Assembly (NCBI GenBank): GCA_964019335.1
Contig: OZ025653.1
Location: 434,001-498,000 of the forward strand
Origin: Diplonema japonicum
Lineage: Eukaryota > Euglenozoa > Diplonemea > Diplonemida > Diplonemidae
DNA length: 64,000 nt
Direction: 5' to 3'
Position 1 is the first letter of the stretch. Each line of letters opens with the position of its first letter. A program made the translations under genes and the position numbers. The notes beneath the pieces are model-generated. The model was not told where the DNA came from, made no database searches, and saw nothing but the letters and a program-made list of their open reading frames with translations. Shown here in pieces: positions 39,757 to 49,129 of this stretch.

Positions 39757-41196
39757 TTACTCGTCGAACACACCTGAGTAAAGTTTGGAGACATCCTCCT
39801 TGCTGGGAGACACTAGGACATTGTCGCTGTTGTTGGTGGTTTGACGGTCATGGGCTCGCCTGCGGAACATATAGTTCCAAGGTGCAGCCTTGTCCTCACG
39901 GCTAGCCCCGATAGGGACCATTCCATACTTGGAATAGAGGCCAATGGCGCCAACGTTGGAGCGATGTACCTCTAGCAACGTAGCACATGTGGACGTGTGC
40001 AGCTCCATGAGTGCTCTGGCGATCCCGTGTCTGCGGAACTGCGGGGCAACGCCCAGCCAGTGTACAAAACATAAAGGTTCCACGTCGTCAGTGCTGGCAC
40101 TCCGCCACTCTTGCACTACGGCAGCGGCAAGGCTGTCGATCCCTTGCTTCCTCTCGACAACGAGGATCAGGTCCTTCATGAGCCATTCTTCAAACTCTTC
40201 CTTGTCCATCTCCCCCTCCAGGCCTTTGTACACCTCGTCGTCGAGTTCGATAAGCATCTTGATCAGCCACGCAGGCCCCTTCTCCCTGATGAGCTCGGGG
40301 CCTGTCTTGAGGACGTACCGTCCGTTGCAGATGTAAGGAGGCAGCGGGTCACGTTCATAGTGTTTGAAAACCACTTCGTGGCTCCAAACACCTAGGGTGC
40401 GGGGAGGGTCTGCAATGGGGGGTATGACATCGCCTGCAACCCATCGCACGCCGGTGAAGATTATGTGAGATTGGTGCCGGATAAGGGGTTTGTAGCGGTT
40501 GGTGATTTCTTGGAGTCGGAGGCAGCCCTCGGACGGGCCTCTGCACTGCCAGAGGTCGAGGGGGAGGTGGCAATTCTGTGTGCGTTTCACGGTTGGGAGG
40601 ACTTGAGGGAAGACCTTGACGAGCCAGGTGGAAAGCGTTTTCTTCTTGTTGGGATTAAGACGCATTCGGGGGTCGCGGATGAGCTCCTGCACGATTTGGT
40701 GCTCGGTGACGTAACAGCCTTCGTCGGGGGTCAGGTTGCTGGAGAGCCACTTTGCAAGGATGGTGTTGGAGGCGTGGCGGGTTACTGCCTCAAGCCACTC
40801 AAGAATGAATGCAGAGGTAGGGAGTGTGCATCCGAAAAAGGCCTTTAGGGACTGTGTAAATACACTCGCAGGGGCCTCAGGGGGGACATTGCAATCTACC
40901 TCACCATTGTCACTGAGCACAATCCATTTCCTCTTTCTCGATTCGTCTGTCCCCGGCACCCTCTTCACGCCTTGACTGTCAGGCTGCAGTACAAGAACAT
41001 CGTCATCATCATCGTCATCTTCTCCTGCGGCGGAGTCGTATTCCTCTTTACCCTCAAACAGCCCCTTCTCGTCCTCTGCCCACTCGCTTTCACTGTCACT
41101 GTCTTGGACCAGCACGACCTTGTGCGTTTGTTGGTTTATCAGATAACTCCTGCTTTGCCTTACTTGAGGAAGACACCCTTCATTTTCCACCTCCAT
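39757..41196 (-). CDS. GNAT-family N-acetyltransferase with large N-terminal region
   Basis: 479 aa, ATG 41196 to TAA 39757. The N-terminus has an acidic Asp/Glu-rich tract (residues 30-70). Residues 95-330 are an unassigned globular region (SLKAFFGCTLPTSAFILEW ... ICNGRYVLKTG). The C-terminal 150 residues carry the GNAT acetyl-CoA loop VAPQFRRHGIARALME (R-x-x-G-x-A) and motif B (HRSNVGAIGLYSKYGMVP). Known: GNAT enzymes transfer acetyl groups to lysines, N-termini or small molecules. The target is unknown. The acidic N-terminus would suit a nuclear or chromatin role, but that is a guess. No intron was seen. Confidence 0.85.
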   Translation of the reverse strand: MEVENEGCLPQVRQSRSYLINQQTHKVVLVQDSDSESEWAEDEKGLFEGKEEYDSAAGEDDDDDDDVLVLQPDSQGVKRVPGTDESRKRKWIVLSDNGEVDCNVPPEAPASVFTQSLKAFFGCTLPTSAFILEWLEAVTRHASNTILAKWLSSNLTPDEGCYVTEHQIVQELIRDPRMRLNPNKKKTLSTWLVKVFPQVLPTVKRTQNCHLPLDLWQCRGPSEGCLRLQEITNRYKPLIRHQSHIIFTGVRWVAGDVIPPIADPPRTLGVWSHEVVFKHYERDPLPPYICNGRYVLKTGPELIREKGPAWLIKMLIELDDEVYKGLEGEMDKEEFEEWLMKDLILVVERKQGIDSLAAAVVQEWRSASTDDVEPLCFVHWLGVAPQFRRHGIARALMELHTSTCATLLEVHRSNVGAIGLYSKYGMVPIGASREDKAAPWNYMFRRRAHDRQTTNNSDNVLVSPSKEDVSKLYSGVFDE

Positions 41197-41991
41197 GTCT
41201 CTCTAAATCGGCATTTACCTTTCAAATAGGTTGCGGGTACAGCACGGCGGGTAGGCATGTAAGATATAGAAGTAAAAAAAAAAAAAAAAGAATAATAATA
41301 ATTATGGCTTGTAACTCATATAAAAACGATAGGTGGAGATATGGGGGGGATGTAAAGTAGCAGAGGTCTGTGTTGAGGGAGGGGAAGACGCGGATAGGAG
41401 CTCAAAAAAACAAAGCCACTTGAGGTCAAGCCTCTTCGTGGTTGTGAGTTGCTATCTGTTTTTAAAGGGGGGGGGCTCAACTTGTCAGCCGCAATGGAAT
41501 TATGGAGCCGGAAAAAAAAAAACAAAAAAATAAAATATAAAGAACGAAAGCAGAAGATGGAACAAGGGGAGGCTTCCATACTTTTTTTTGTTGGTAATCT
41601 GGGAAGTAACAGGGAGAATAAAAAGGGGGGTATTGGCCCGTAGCTTCAAGTGGTTTCCTACTATGAGACACCTGAGACTACGACAGTGTAAGTAAGGCGC
41701 CACAAAAAATATAAATAAATCATAAATTGTAACCTCTGCGCGACCATTAAGAAAGAATAGAGAAGAAGAAGGAAAAAGAAAAAAAAAAGGGGGGGGGAAG
41801 AAAGAGAAGAATAACGTATCCAAACGTAACAAAAAAAAAAAACATCCCCCTCAGCATCCCACCTAAATGGTCACAGTGAGGTGAGACGTGCTAAAACGAC
41901 AAATAAGGAACATCCCCCCCCTCATTCACATCTCAAGCCGGGTAAGCCATGTGATCATGGGTAGGTGGGTGGGGGGGGGGGAGAAAAAGAA
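41197..41991. other. Spacer
   Basis: A and G runs. No gene is supported. Confidence 0.65.
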
Positions 41992-42108
41992 GAACTGGCC
42001 GTTGTTTGTACGTGCCGGGTAAAACCTGGAGAAGTTTGTCAACCCGAAACACGTTTGCCAACGTTCTCCTTTTTGTTTAGACAAAGTCAAAGACGCGTTC
42101 TTGCATAA
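41992..42108 (+). repeat. Dispersed ~110-bp sequence, copy 3
   Basis: Near-identical to 17672-17788 and recognisably related to 6857-6966. It follows a G-tract and AGAAG. It lies in the spacer between the kelch and acetyltransferase genes. Confidence 0.9.
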
Positions 42109-42596
42109 AAAATTGTGCGCTTCTTTGCACGTTTACATGCGTAGAGGACGCAGGGTAGAAGTCCCACCACGAAAAAGCGGAAAAGAGGAGAAGAAAGAAC
42201 CAAAGAAAGAATAGTTGCCTCAATTTTTTGTGGCTTTTGAGAAGAAAGGGGAAAAAAAAAAATAAAGAGGAGAACATGAAATGCACATGAGCAGAAGGAA
42301 GAGAAGAAGGAAAAAAAAAAATCTTTTTTTTTTCGGTTCGTATTTCAACGGAAAGGGGGGAGGGGGGTCGGAAGTGTGGAAGGGGGGTTTCTCTGAAATT
42401 AATTTCCTCCAAAGATAACTGGTAATCGTCCCCCCTCCCTTTTTCTTTTCTTCTTTTTTTTTTTCATCTTTTCTTTAGCACAGCGTAGAATGGAAAGGGG
42501 GGAAACCTGATACTCCGTATATACTCCGGGGGGGAAAGAGAACTTTTTCTTTTTATCAAAAAGAAATTAAAATCACGGAATCCTTCACTCCTTTTT

Positions 42597-42634
<38 letters not shown>

Positions 42635-43160
42635 CTTTCTTTCATTTTTTTTTTTCTTTCCTTCCCACTCGAAGCGGTCGGTATTTAAAAGTTTTCCCCT
42701 CCCTTTTCCTCTGCCCCTGAAAAAAAAGGGGTGGGTCCTTAGGTCCACTGTCACTTTGCAGCAAGGAGGTGGTGGAAGGCTTAGGTGAGAGAGTATTTTA
42801 AAGATTTTTTTTCTTTTTTTTTTTTTCATCTTCTTCGTTTGTTTTCCCTCCCTTTTCCCAACAGGCCCGCAAATAGACACCTGCAAAACCGCAAGCCTGG
42901 ATTTTTTTTTTTTTTTGCACAAGTAAAATAAAATAAAGAAAAACTGAAACTCTCCTCCCTAACCTTTTCGTAGTCTCTTCTTCCCTTCTTATTTTTTTTT
43001 TTATATAATGAATGAAGTAATATGTAACAAAAATAAAAAAAAAAATAAAAAAAATACACCATTGATGGAGAAGTGTTAGCAACAACCCACCGAGAAAACA
43101 AAAATAAAGTAAAAATTTAAGGCCCTTAGGTTAGTTAGGGAATTTTTTTTCTTCTCTCTA
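42109..43160. other. Spacer
   Basis: T-tract of about 36 nt at 42599-42634 and many shorter runs. No gene is supported. Confidence 0.65.
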
Positions 43161-43288
43161 TCAAGAGTATGGAACACTATTGCGCAATATGAGCTCTGCA
43201 ACAAAGTGTTTCAGAGAACCATCGCAGTCATCCGAAATACACATTACATCATTTATACTGTAGAAGGTTGTTAAAATGTCAAGGGACG

Positions 43289-43326
<38 letters not shown>

Positions 43327-43583
43327 ACACACACCTACAAAAACTTGACCATCCACCAAATGCCATTACCTGGCCATCCTCTTGTGTAACTAACGCGTGG
43401 TAACTTTTTTTTTTCTTTTTTTTTTTCTCCCCGTTCTTTTAAGTACCTTCTCGCTTTGGGCTCTGTCTCCATCTTCAACTGACTCCAATTTTTTTTCTCA
43501 GTGTCCCACAACCATATCTCTGAACACGAGGCTCGTTTAAAGGAACTTATTGTCCCGCCAAAGGTCAACAACATATTTCTGGC

Positions 43584-43621
<38 letters not shown>

Positions 43622-44454
43622 CCCAATTGATACCGGAAAATTGCGGCGGCGTGCCCCACGCTCGGAGAAGGCCCACAGTGTGGGATATAAGGCTGCACTT
43701 CTTCCCACACACATGTGTCTAATTTCAGCCGCCATAAATCGCCTTTTTTTTTTTTTTTTTTTTAATTTTCTAAAAAAAATTCCCCCCACTTACCAAGTAA
43801 ATCTTCATTTTTGTCGCAACCCCCATAGATATATAAATAACCATTGATAGCAGTGGCGGAGTGGCCTCTCCGCCCACAGGGTGGGGTGCCGGTTGTTGGC
43901 TGGAGTTTGAAGGAAAAGGTGTGCATGTCCAAAGTGTAGACTTCTGAAACGGATTCGCGTTCGAAAGTGAGCCCACCGAAGAGCCACACGGTGCGCCCTA
44001 CAAGGGTGCAAGTCTGCCCTCGCCGAGGGCTCGGGGAGTTGCCTCTTTTCACACGCTCTCTCCATTTGACCTTTGTGTGGTCAAATTCCCATATATCACT
44101 GTACATATACCCATGGACGTCCTCCCCACCAAAAATATACATCATCTTGTTCCAGATCCAGGCAGAGTGACGGTCTCTTTCAAAGGGGAGGTAGTCCTTT
44201 TGGCTTGGGCGGAGGTATGCGCATGATATCTTCTGTTCGGTTCCTGCTCCGTCGATTTTAAGCCTGTAGACGTCGTTGCTTACATTTTCGTCGGGGCCGC
44301 CGCCGAAGAGGAGTAGGGTGGTCTCGTCCACGGACACCAAGCTGTGTCCAGACCTTGCTGGTGGCTCTTTGCCTTCTACGAACCCTAGGCTCCTGCATTT
44401 CACCCATCTCCCTGTGGTGGGGCACACGTCTGTTTTCAGTTCGTTGTTTGCCAT
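43161..44454 (-). CDS. Kelch-repeat protein, five exons
   Basis: Exons 43794-44454, 43634-43718, 43447-43578, 43335-43403 and 43161-43257; introns 75, 55, 43 and 77 nt. Total 347 aa; ATG 44454 (the frame extends to 44460 by a GTG). Repeats: RSGHSLVSVDETTLLLFGGG, MMYIFGGEDVHG, WLFGGLTFERES, GHSATAINGYLYIYGGC, then across splices GHAAAIFR-NMLLTFGGTIS and AR-SYHALVTQEDGQVMAFGGW. Five to six blades fit a beta-propeller. Donors here are unusual for the window (GTAAG, GTATC, GTACT, GTGTG) and the introns hold long T/A runs, so exon 2 and exon 5 borders are the least certain. Known: kelch propellers are interaction platforms. The function is unknown. Confidence 0.83.
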
Positions 44455-44805
44455 CAGCACCCCTCTCGCCCGCCCCCCTCCCCCTGCCTCCCACGCGTGG
44501 CCCGCGCCCTCCTTTATTTTTTTTTTTATATTTTGTTTACGTTGAAGAAAATAAAAAATGAAACAAAAAAAAAGGGAATTATTGAACTCGTCTTTTTTTT
44601 TTTAATTATACAACGGGGCGGGGGAGTGGGGGAAAAAGTAGGGGGGAAATAAAAAAATAAGAAAAGAAGAGCGGTGCGTGGAAAAAAAAGGGGGGGGTGT
44701 GTACCGTTTACAGGAAGAAAGGGGGGGGGAGGGGGGGGGGGGGGGGGAAACACTAACACCCCCCACCCTCCCCCCTCCCTTTTTTAAATTTTTTTTTAAA
44801 TTTTT
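44455..44805. other. Spacer
   Basis: G-tract 44717-44747 and T/A runs. No gene is supported. Confidence 0.7.
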
Positions 44806-47512
44806 CTATTCAAGCGGGATGTGAAATTCCCTTCTTTTCAAATCCAGTTTTTTAATTTCAGTCTTCAGCTCCGCCCACCTCACGATGTCGACGCTGCGCT
44901 TCTCGTACGCCCGCTTGGACATCTTGTAGAACTGACGTTCATCCCATGCCTTTTTTTTTTATTTTTATTTTATTTACGCTCCATATTCGCTAAGTGACCC
45001 ACCAGAAACCGCATTTTGAAGAGCTAAAAAAATTTCTAATTGCTTTTTCTAGGGTTGGAATGGATTTATTTGCGTCCGGGGCCCAATGTTCGACATATGG
45101 AATTTTTTTTTGTAATAAAATTTTTTTTGGTGATTTGCCTTACTTTGTACTATACAAAATGAAGCAGCTCCGGTGGAAAAAACACGGCACAAGTGGGGTT
45201 CGAACCCTGATGAAAAAACCACTGCGTCGGGATTCGAACCCGCGACTCCTGGAACAAGGGGGCCTGACAGGTGAGCACGGTAACCACTCTACCACACAGG
45301 AATTCAAAACTCTGACCCCCCATCTTTACTCACGCATCCGGCATAGTGGGTGGAGTAGGTTCCCTTCTTTTCACACTATCCTTGCGATACACACTCACGA
45401 CGTGCCTCAGCCCATCAACACTGTGATGAAATAAACACAGAATAAGAGATGAGCTAAAGGAGGTTCCTGTTCTGGAACGTCCTTGTCTACTTATCTCTAC
45501 TTATCTACCCCTTTCCCAGTTTTCGAAGTCTAGTACGAGTTATTGTGGTGACTGTCGTCTTCCTCGGTCCGTCGTACTACTTCAGCTTCCTGAGCTACCA
45601 CTCAGGTGGTGTGCATAGCGTTTCCTTCCGTTATCTGTTCCAGGGGTGCGTCGTGTACGTTTCTGGTACACTGAAGAGTAGGGGTCAAATCTGTTGTTTC
45701 TTCAGACGCTTGATCTACCCGAAGTAGAACAGCAGGAAGGGGAGAAGGAGGAGGAAGGGGGAGGAGATACTGATGTCTTCTTCTTTACTTTCTGTTGTCG
45801 CTACTGTCTTTGCTGCTGCTGCTGTTGCTGCTGTTACTGTTGTTGCTGCTGCGTTGGGGAGGTTGTCCATGTCCTCTGTTGTGCCTCGGGTGGCCCTCCC
45901 CTGCTTCCTCGGTCTTGTGCTTCTTGTACAAGATGAGGCTGGGGTGCCATCCTTTGTTTTTGCCTGCTTATGGCACTTCCACTCCGTCTGCTCTGAGATC
46001 TCACTTCTTGCCCTCTTTTGTGTAGTGGACCCGGTAGTGGAGCTCCTTGTGGCTGTACTCCGCTATCGCGATCCTGTCCATCTGGAGTCCTCGTTGTCTG
46101 AGGCTCTCTGCTGGCTGGAAGGGCTTGCTTTGGTCTTTCCCGTCGAGTTGCCCGTGTGCTCTCAGGAGTAGGAAGTATTCTCCGGTCGTCGTCACTGCTT
46201 GTTTCATAGTCTCCGTTCCGTTCAGGCTGGTCATCAAACCAGGGCACGCGGGTCAAGGATCTTCCAACGCAAACGTGACCGTGATCGGTGTAATTCCCAC
46301 ATAAGTACCTTCCAAGCAGAAATAACTTCTGCCCCAAAGGCAACGTCACTTTCAAATGACTATGCCATTCCATTTGGACTGTACGTTGCCCTGTGGTGGA
46401 CGGCGTAGACGCGCATCTGTCTCTTCAACTATAAACTCCCTTATGGAACCCTCTTTGACCTTCTCGTCATCTCCACCCATTTGTATTTGGTGATTACGGC
46501 CGAAGTGCAGAGAACAGGACTGTTATGCTTACTGACTAACAACTAACAATCTTACAATGTTAAGAGCTGTCCTTCCCTCAAAACTGCACTTTTCTTCAAC
46601 TAGACTCCCACAAGCTTACGAAAAGCTTTTGCGGAAACACCGGTTCAGGTTGCCGTTTCTCCCCTGTGGGGGGCCTAAAAAAATCCGCTGGAGTGGGGCT
46701 TGAACCCGCTTCGCCTTGGTACAGGGCAAAGCCCCCCCAACTAGACTACTACACCTTCGAAAATATTTTCGGCTGAACTACTGGTCAGGAAGATGCTGGC
46801 TTCTGGGATCGAACCCTGTTAACCATGTTTTTCAAAGGGAAAAGTGCCCAGTTGCAAAAGTTTGGCAAAAATGGCCAAAACCCAAAATGGCGACTTCCAA
46901 GGTCATTTTGGTTGGCCCCCAATATTTTTTTTTTGGAAAATCTTTTTTGGAACTTCCTTGGAACTCACCGTTCTTTCATGTTCGACATATGGAATTTTTG
47001 GAAAAAAAAATTCAATGAACCTTTGGGCATTTTTGACATTTTTTCCCCTATAGCCCCCTATAACCCCTTTGGGACATAGGGCGGGTCACTTAGCGAATAT
47101 GGAGCGTTATTTGTTTATAAACATACCATCAAACTATGTTCGCGCTTTGTGTAAAAGAAGTAAGCAAACCAAGAAACGACGTAAGCCTGCATAATGAAGA
47201 AGCTAATGGGTTCGATGACATCCCATCCAAGGCAATAGTCCCCTGAAAGGGAAGGGAAGGTTAAAAAGGCAAACCCGCACATTTGAAGGCCGCTTAAACA
47301 CGAGACCACGGACCATATGCGGAGTCGCTTCTTCGCTACGTCACTGTCAGCGAGTGCCTTTTTGGCGGCGATAATTTCGAACTCCTTTTGCAGCTCTTCA
47401 AGCTTTGCTGTCAGTGCTGGACAGGGGTCAAAGGGAGGCAGTCCGTACTGTTTATTCACTTCATTAAATAACCTCAAAGGAGCTAAATACACAGTATCCT
47501 GGTCGATAAACT

Positions 47513-47543
<31 letters not shown>

Positions 47544-47798
47544 CTCTTAATCACACACCACCCCACCGCTCAGCTCCAAATTATCCAACAGTTCCTGGGA
47601 GGTTTTCCTCGTCATGCCCACCTCGCCCCCTATTCTGTAATACTCTGCTCTGCTGATAATATTGGCCTTTCCTGTCCGCAGCCTGTTTTGCACCTCCAAA
47701 GCCAGTTCCCTCACCCTCAGATCTTCCATGTTCACAGGGAGCGTCTCAGGTACTGTGGCTACCCATCGTGCTGTCCGGAATCGAAGGACTTTGAGCAT
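44806..47798 (-). CDS. MCU: Mitochondrial calcium uniporter pore subunit (MCU), with a transposon in intron 2
   Basis: Exons 47559-47798, 47127-47510 and 44806-44949; introns 48 nt (47511-47558, GTGTG donor) and 2177 nt (44950-47126, GTATG donor). Total 255 aa. Seen: ISRAEYYRIGGEVGMTRK and VYLAPLRLFNEV, the N-terminal domain pattern of plant and protist MCU; a coiled coil; then a first membrane span, GDYCLGWDVIEPISFFI with the pore signature W-D-x-x-E-P (DVIE for the usual DIME), and a second span. The last exon supplies AWDERQFYKMSKRAYEKRS, the family's post-pore coiled coil. Known: Ca2+ uptake into the mitochondrial matrix. The three exons join in phase 0, so the element in intron 2 should be removed on splicing. 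Confidence 0.93.
44976..45000. repeat. Left terminal inverted repeat
   Basis: Exact reverse complement of 47083-47107 over 25 bp. Confidence 0.95.
45224..45301 (-). other. Degenerate tRNA-Asp-like sequence inside the TIR element
   Basis: The minus strand has a D-arm-like GGTAGAGTGGTTACC (A box), CCTGTCA resembling the Asp anticodon loop (GTC), and a T-arm CGGGTTCGAATCCCG (B box). The 3' half of the anticodon stem does not pair and extra bases intervene, so it is probably not a working tRNA. A second B-box-like GGGTTCGAACCCC lies 15-30 nt further at 45196-45209. Confidence 0.35.
46688..46757 (-). other. Second tRNA-like patch near the other end of the element
   Basis: The minus strand contains GTAGTAGTCTAGTTGG (A-box-like) and GCGGGTTCAAGCCCC (B-box-like) about 45 nt apart. 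Another B-box-like CAGGGTTCGATCCC lies at 46805-46818. No good cloverleaf forms by eye. Confidence 0.3.
47083..47107. repeat. Right terminal inverted repeat
   Basis: Exact reverse complement of 44976-45000 over 25 bp. Confidence 0.95.
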
Positions 47799-48256
47799 TT
47801 TCTCCCCCTCTTTTTTTTTTTTTTTTTTTTTTTGGTGTGGAACTTCTCGCACCGTTCTCCCCTCCTCTTTGTTTCTTTTTTTTTTTCTTCCTCCTTTTAA
47901 GTGAAGCCCAAGCCTTCCTAACAAAAAAAAAAGAACGTTTTAATATGAATCGAGAACGGAGAAGAGAAATAAAAAAAAAAGAAAACTTTCTTCTTTCTGA
48001 CGGTTTCTTTGAGCAACGTCCGGGGGGTTTTCTTTTTTTCACCCGAGCAAAAAAAGCTGCTTGGTCTCGATTTTTCATCATTTTTTTTTCTTTTTTTGCA
48101 AGAACAATTTTACAACATAAAAAAAATAAAACAAACAAACAATTAATATCTTTCCCTCCTCTTTCTTTTAAACTCGTTGCAGTCAAGACGAGTTTTCCTT
48201 CGCCCCCCCACGCCCACCCTCTTGCTCTTCTCTCTTTCCTCTTCTCCGTCTCGTTC
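47799..48256. other. Spacer
   Basis: T and A runs and a purine-rich stretch. No gene is supported, though a GTGAGTATG just before the stop of the next gene could be a donor leading into this area. Confidence 0.6.
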
Positions 48257-49084
48257 TTATCTCGGTGGCGACATACTCACATTGGTGGATATAGGAAGGC
48301 GCACTCTGCTAGGCGGGGGACGAAGCAGCTGGGGGCTGACGGCTGCTGTGCCTGTGGAAGCCCTGCTGACCCTACCTGGGGAGGGGGACCTCATGGACTG
48401 CACTGCACAGTATCTTTCTATGTTCTCGGCTTCGTACTGCATGCGCTGCTGCAGCCTCTTACGCTCCTCTTGGTCTTCCTTCGTGTGTTTTTGTATGACC
48501 ATTTGTGCTTTGAGCTCCGCTTCCCGTTGCAGCCTGCCCCTTTCCCATTCGTCACTTGTCATCTTTCCCTTCTTCTGCAACCATTCTTCGAAATCTCTTA
48601 CCGGCGTTGACACGTTCCGCACCGGGCTGTGCCTGTCGGTGGGGCTTATCCACTGCGCCTCACGAAGCATCTTCTCTTTAGGTGTCATGGACCTTCGCAC
48701 GGAGCGTTGTGGGGTGCTGTGCTGTGGGGCAGGGGTGGCTTCAAGAGCTGCCTCTTCAGGTGTGTTCTCTTTTTGTGGAGGCGCCGCTTTGCTCTTCTTC
48801 TTCCTCAACCTCTCCTTCACGATCGACGGCTCTGCCGGCGGATAGAAATCCCTTGCGGCCCACGTCGTGTCCACAGTCTCCTTGTCCTTCTTCCTCGTCC
48901 ACGAGGCCGTTCCCTTCATCTCCGCTACGCGCATAGGTGACTCTTTCTCCTGTTCCTTCCTCACAGGCGGCGGTGTCTTCGCCCTGCTGCTTGCTGTAGG
49001 CGACATGAACCCTCGTCTCCCCTTGGACAGGGCATGCTTGCTGTCTGCCATCTTCCTGCTTCCTGGTGGCGTGTCGCGTGGCAT
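48257..49084 (-). CDS. Basic, Ser/Pro-rich protein of unknown function
   Basis: 275 aa, ATG 49084 to TAA 48257. Charged and mostly disordered: Pro/Lys-rich N-terminus, then two related segments with a short aromatic-helix motif (DFEEWLQKKGKMTSDEWERG), a Lys/Glu/Gln helix (KEDQEERKRLQQRMQYEAE) and an SPSPGR-type tail. GTGAGTATG close to the 3' end might be a splice donor, so the C-terminus could differ. The helix-plus-SP pattern is common in microtubule-associated proteins; no family is recognised. Confidence 0.72.
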   Translation of the reverse strand: MPRDTPPGSRKMADSKHALSKGRRGFMSPTASSRAKTPPPVRKEQEKESPMRVAEMKGTASWTRKKDKETVDTTWAARDFYPPAEPSIVKERLRKKKSKAAPPQKENTPEEAALEATPAPQHSTPQRSVRRSMTPKEKMLREAQWISPTDRHSPVRNVSTPVRDFEEWLQKKGKMTSDEWERGRLQREAELKAQMVIQKHTKEDQEERKRLQQRMQYEAENIERYCAVQSMRSPSPGRVSRASTGTAAVSPQLLRPPPSRVRLPISTNVSMSPPR

Positions 49085-49129
49085 CTAATGCTAAGCGTGG
49101 TTTTAATCTAAAATACTGTATCTAAGCGT

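Larger units (their letters stand above)
44976..47107. mobile_element. 2.13-kb terminal-inverted-repeat element in the MCU intron
   Basis: Perfect 25-bp inverted termini (44976-45000 and 47083-47107), continuing for 3 more bp with one mismatch, flanked by identical 5-bp TATTT (44971-44975 and 47108-47112). The outermost bases are ACGCTCC...GGAGCGT. Without it the intron would be about 45 nt, like its neighbours. Inside are a CTG-type simple repeat (45799-45853), a direct 21-bp repeat (45087 and 46979), and tRNA-like patches near both ends. No transposase is recognisable; minus-strand frames at 46001-46480 (for example GEYFLLLRAHGQLDGKDQ) may be remnants. The superfamily cannot be assigned; the TSD lies in T/A-rich DNA and could be shorter or longer. 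Confidence 0.88.

Noticed and set aside
45773-46171. Plus-strand frame rich in Val/Ala/Leu inside the TIR element
   Set aside because: Produced by the CTG-type simple repeat at 45799-45853; not a membrane protein gene.
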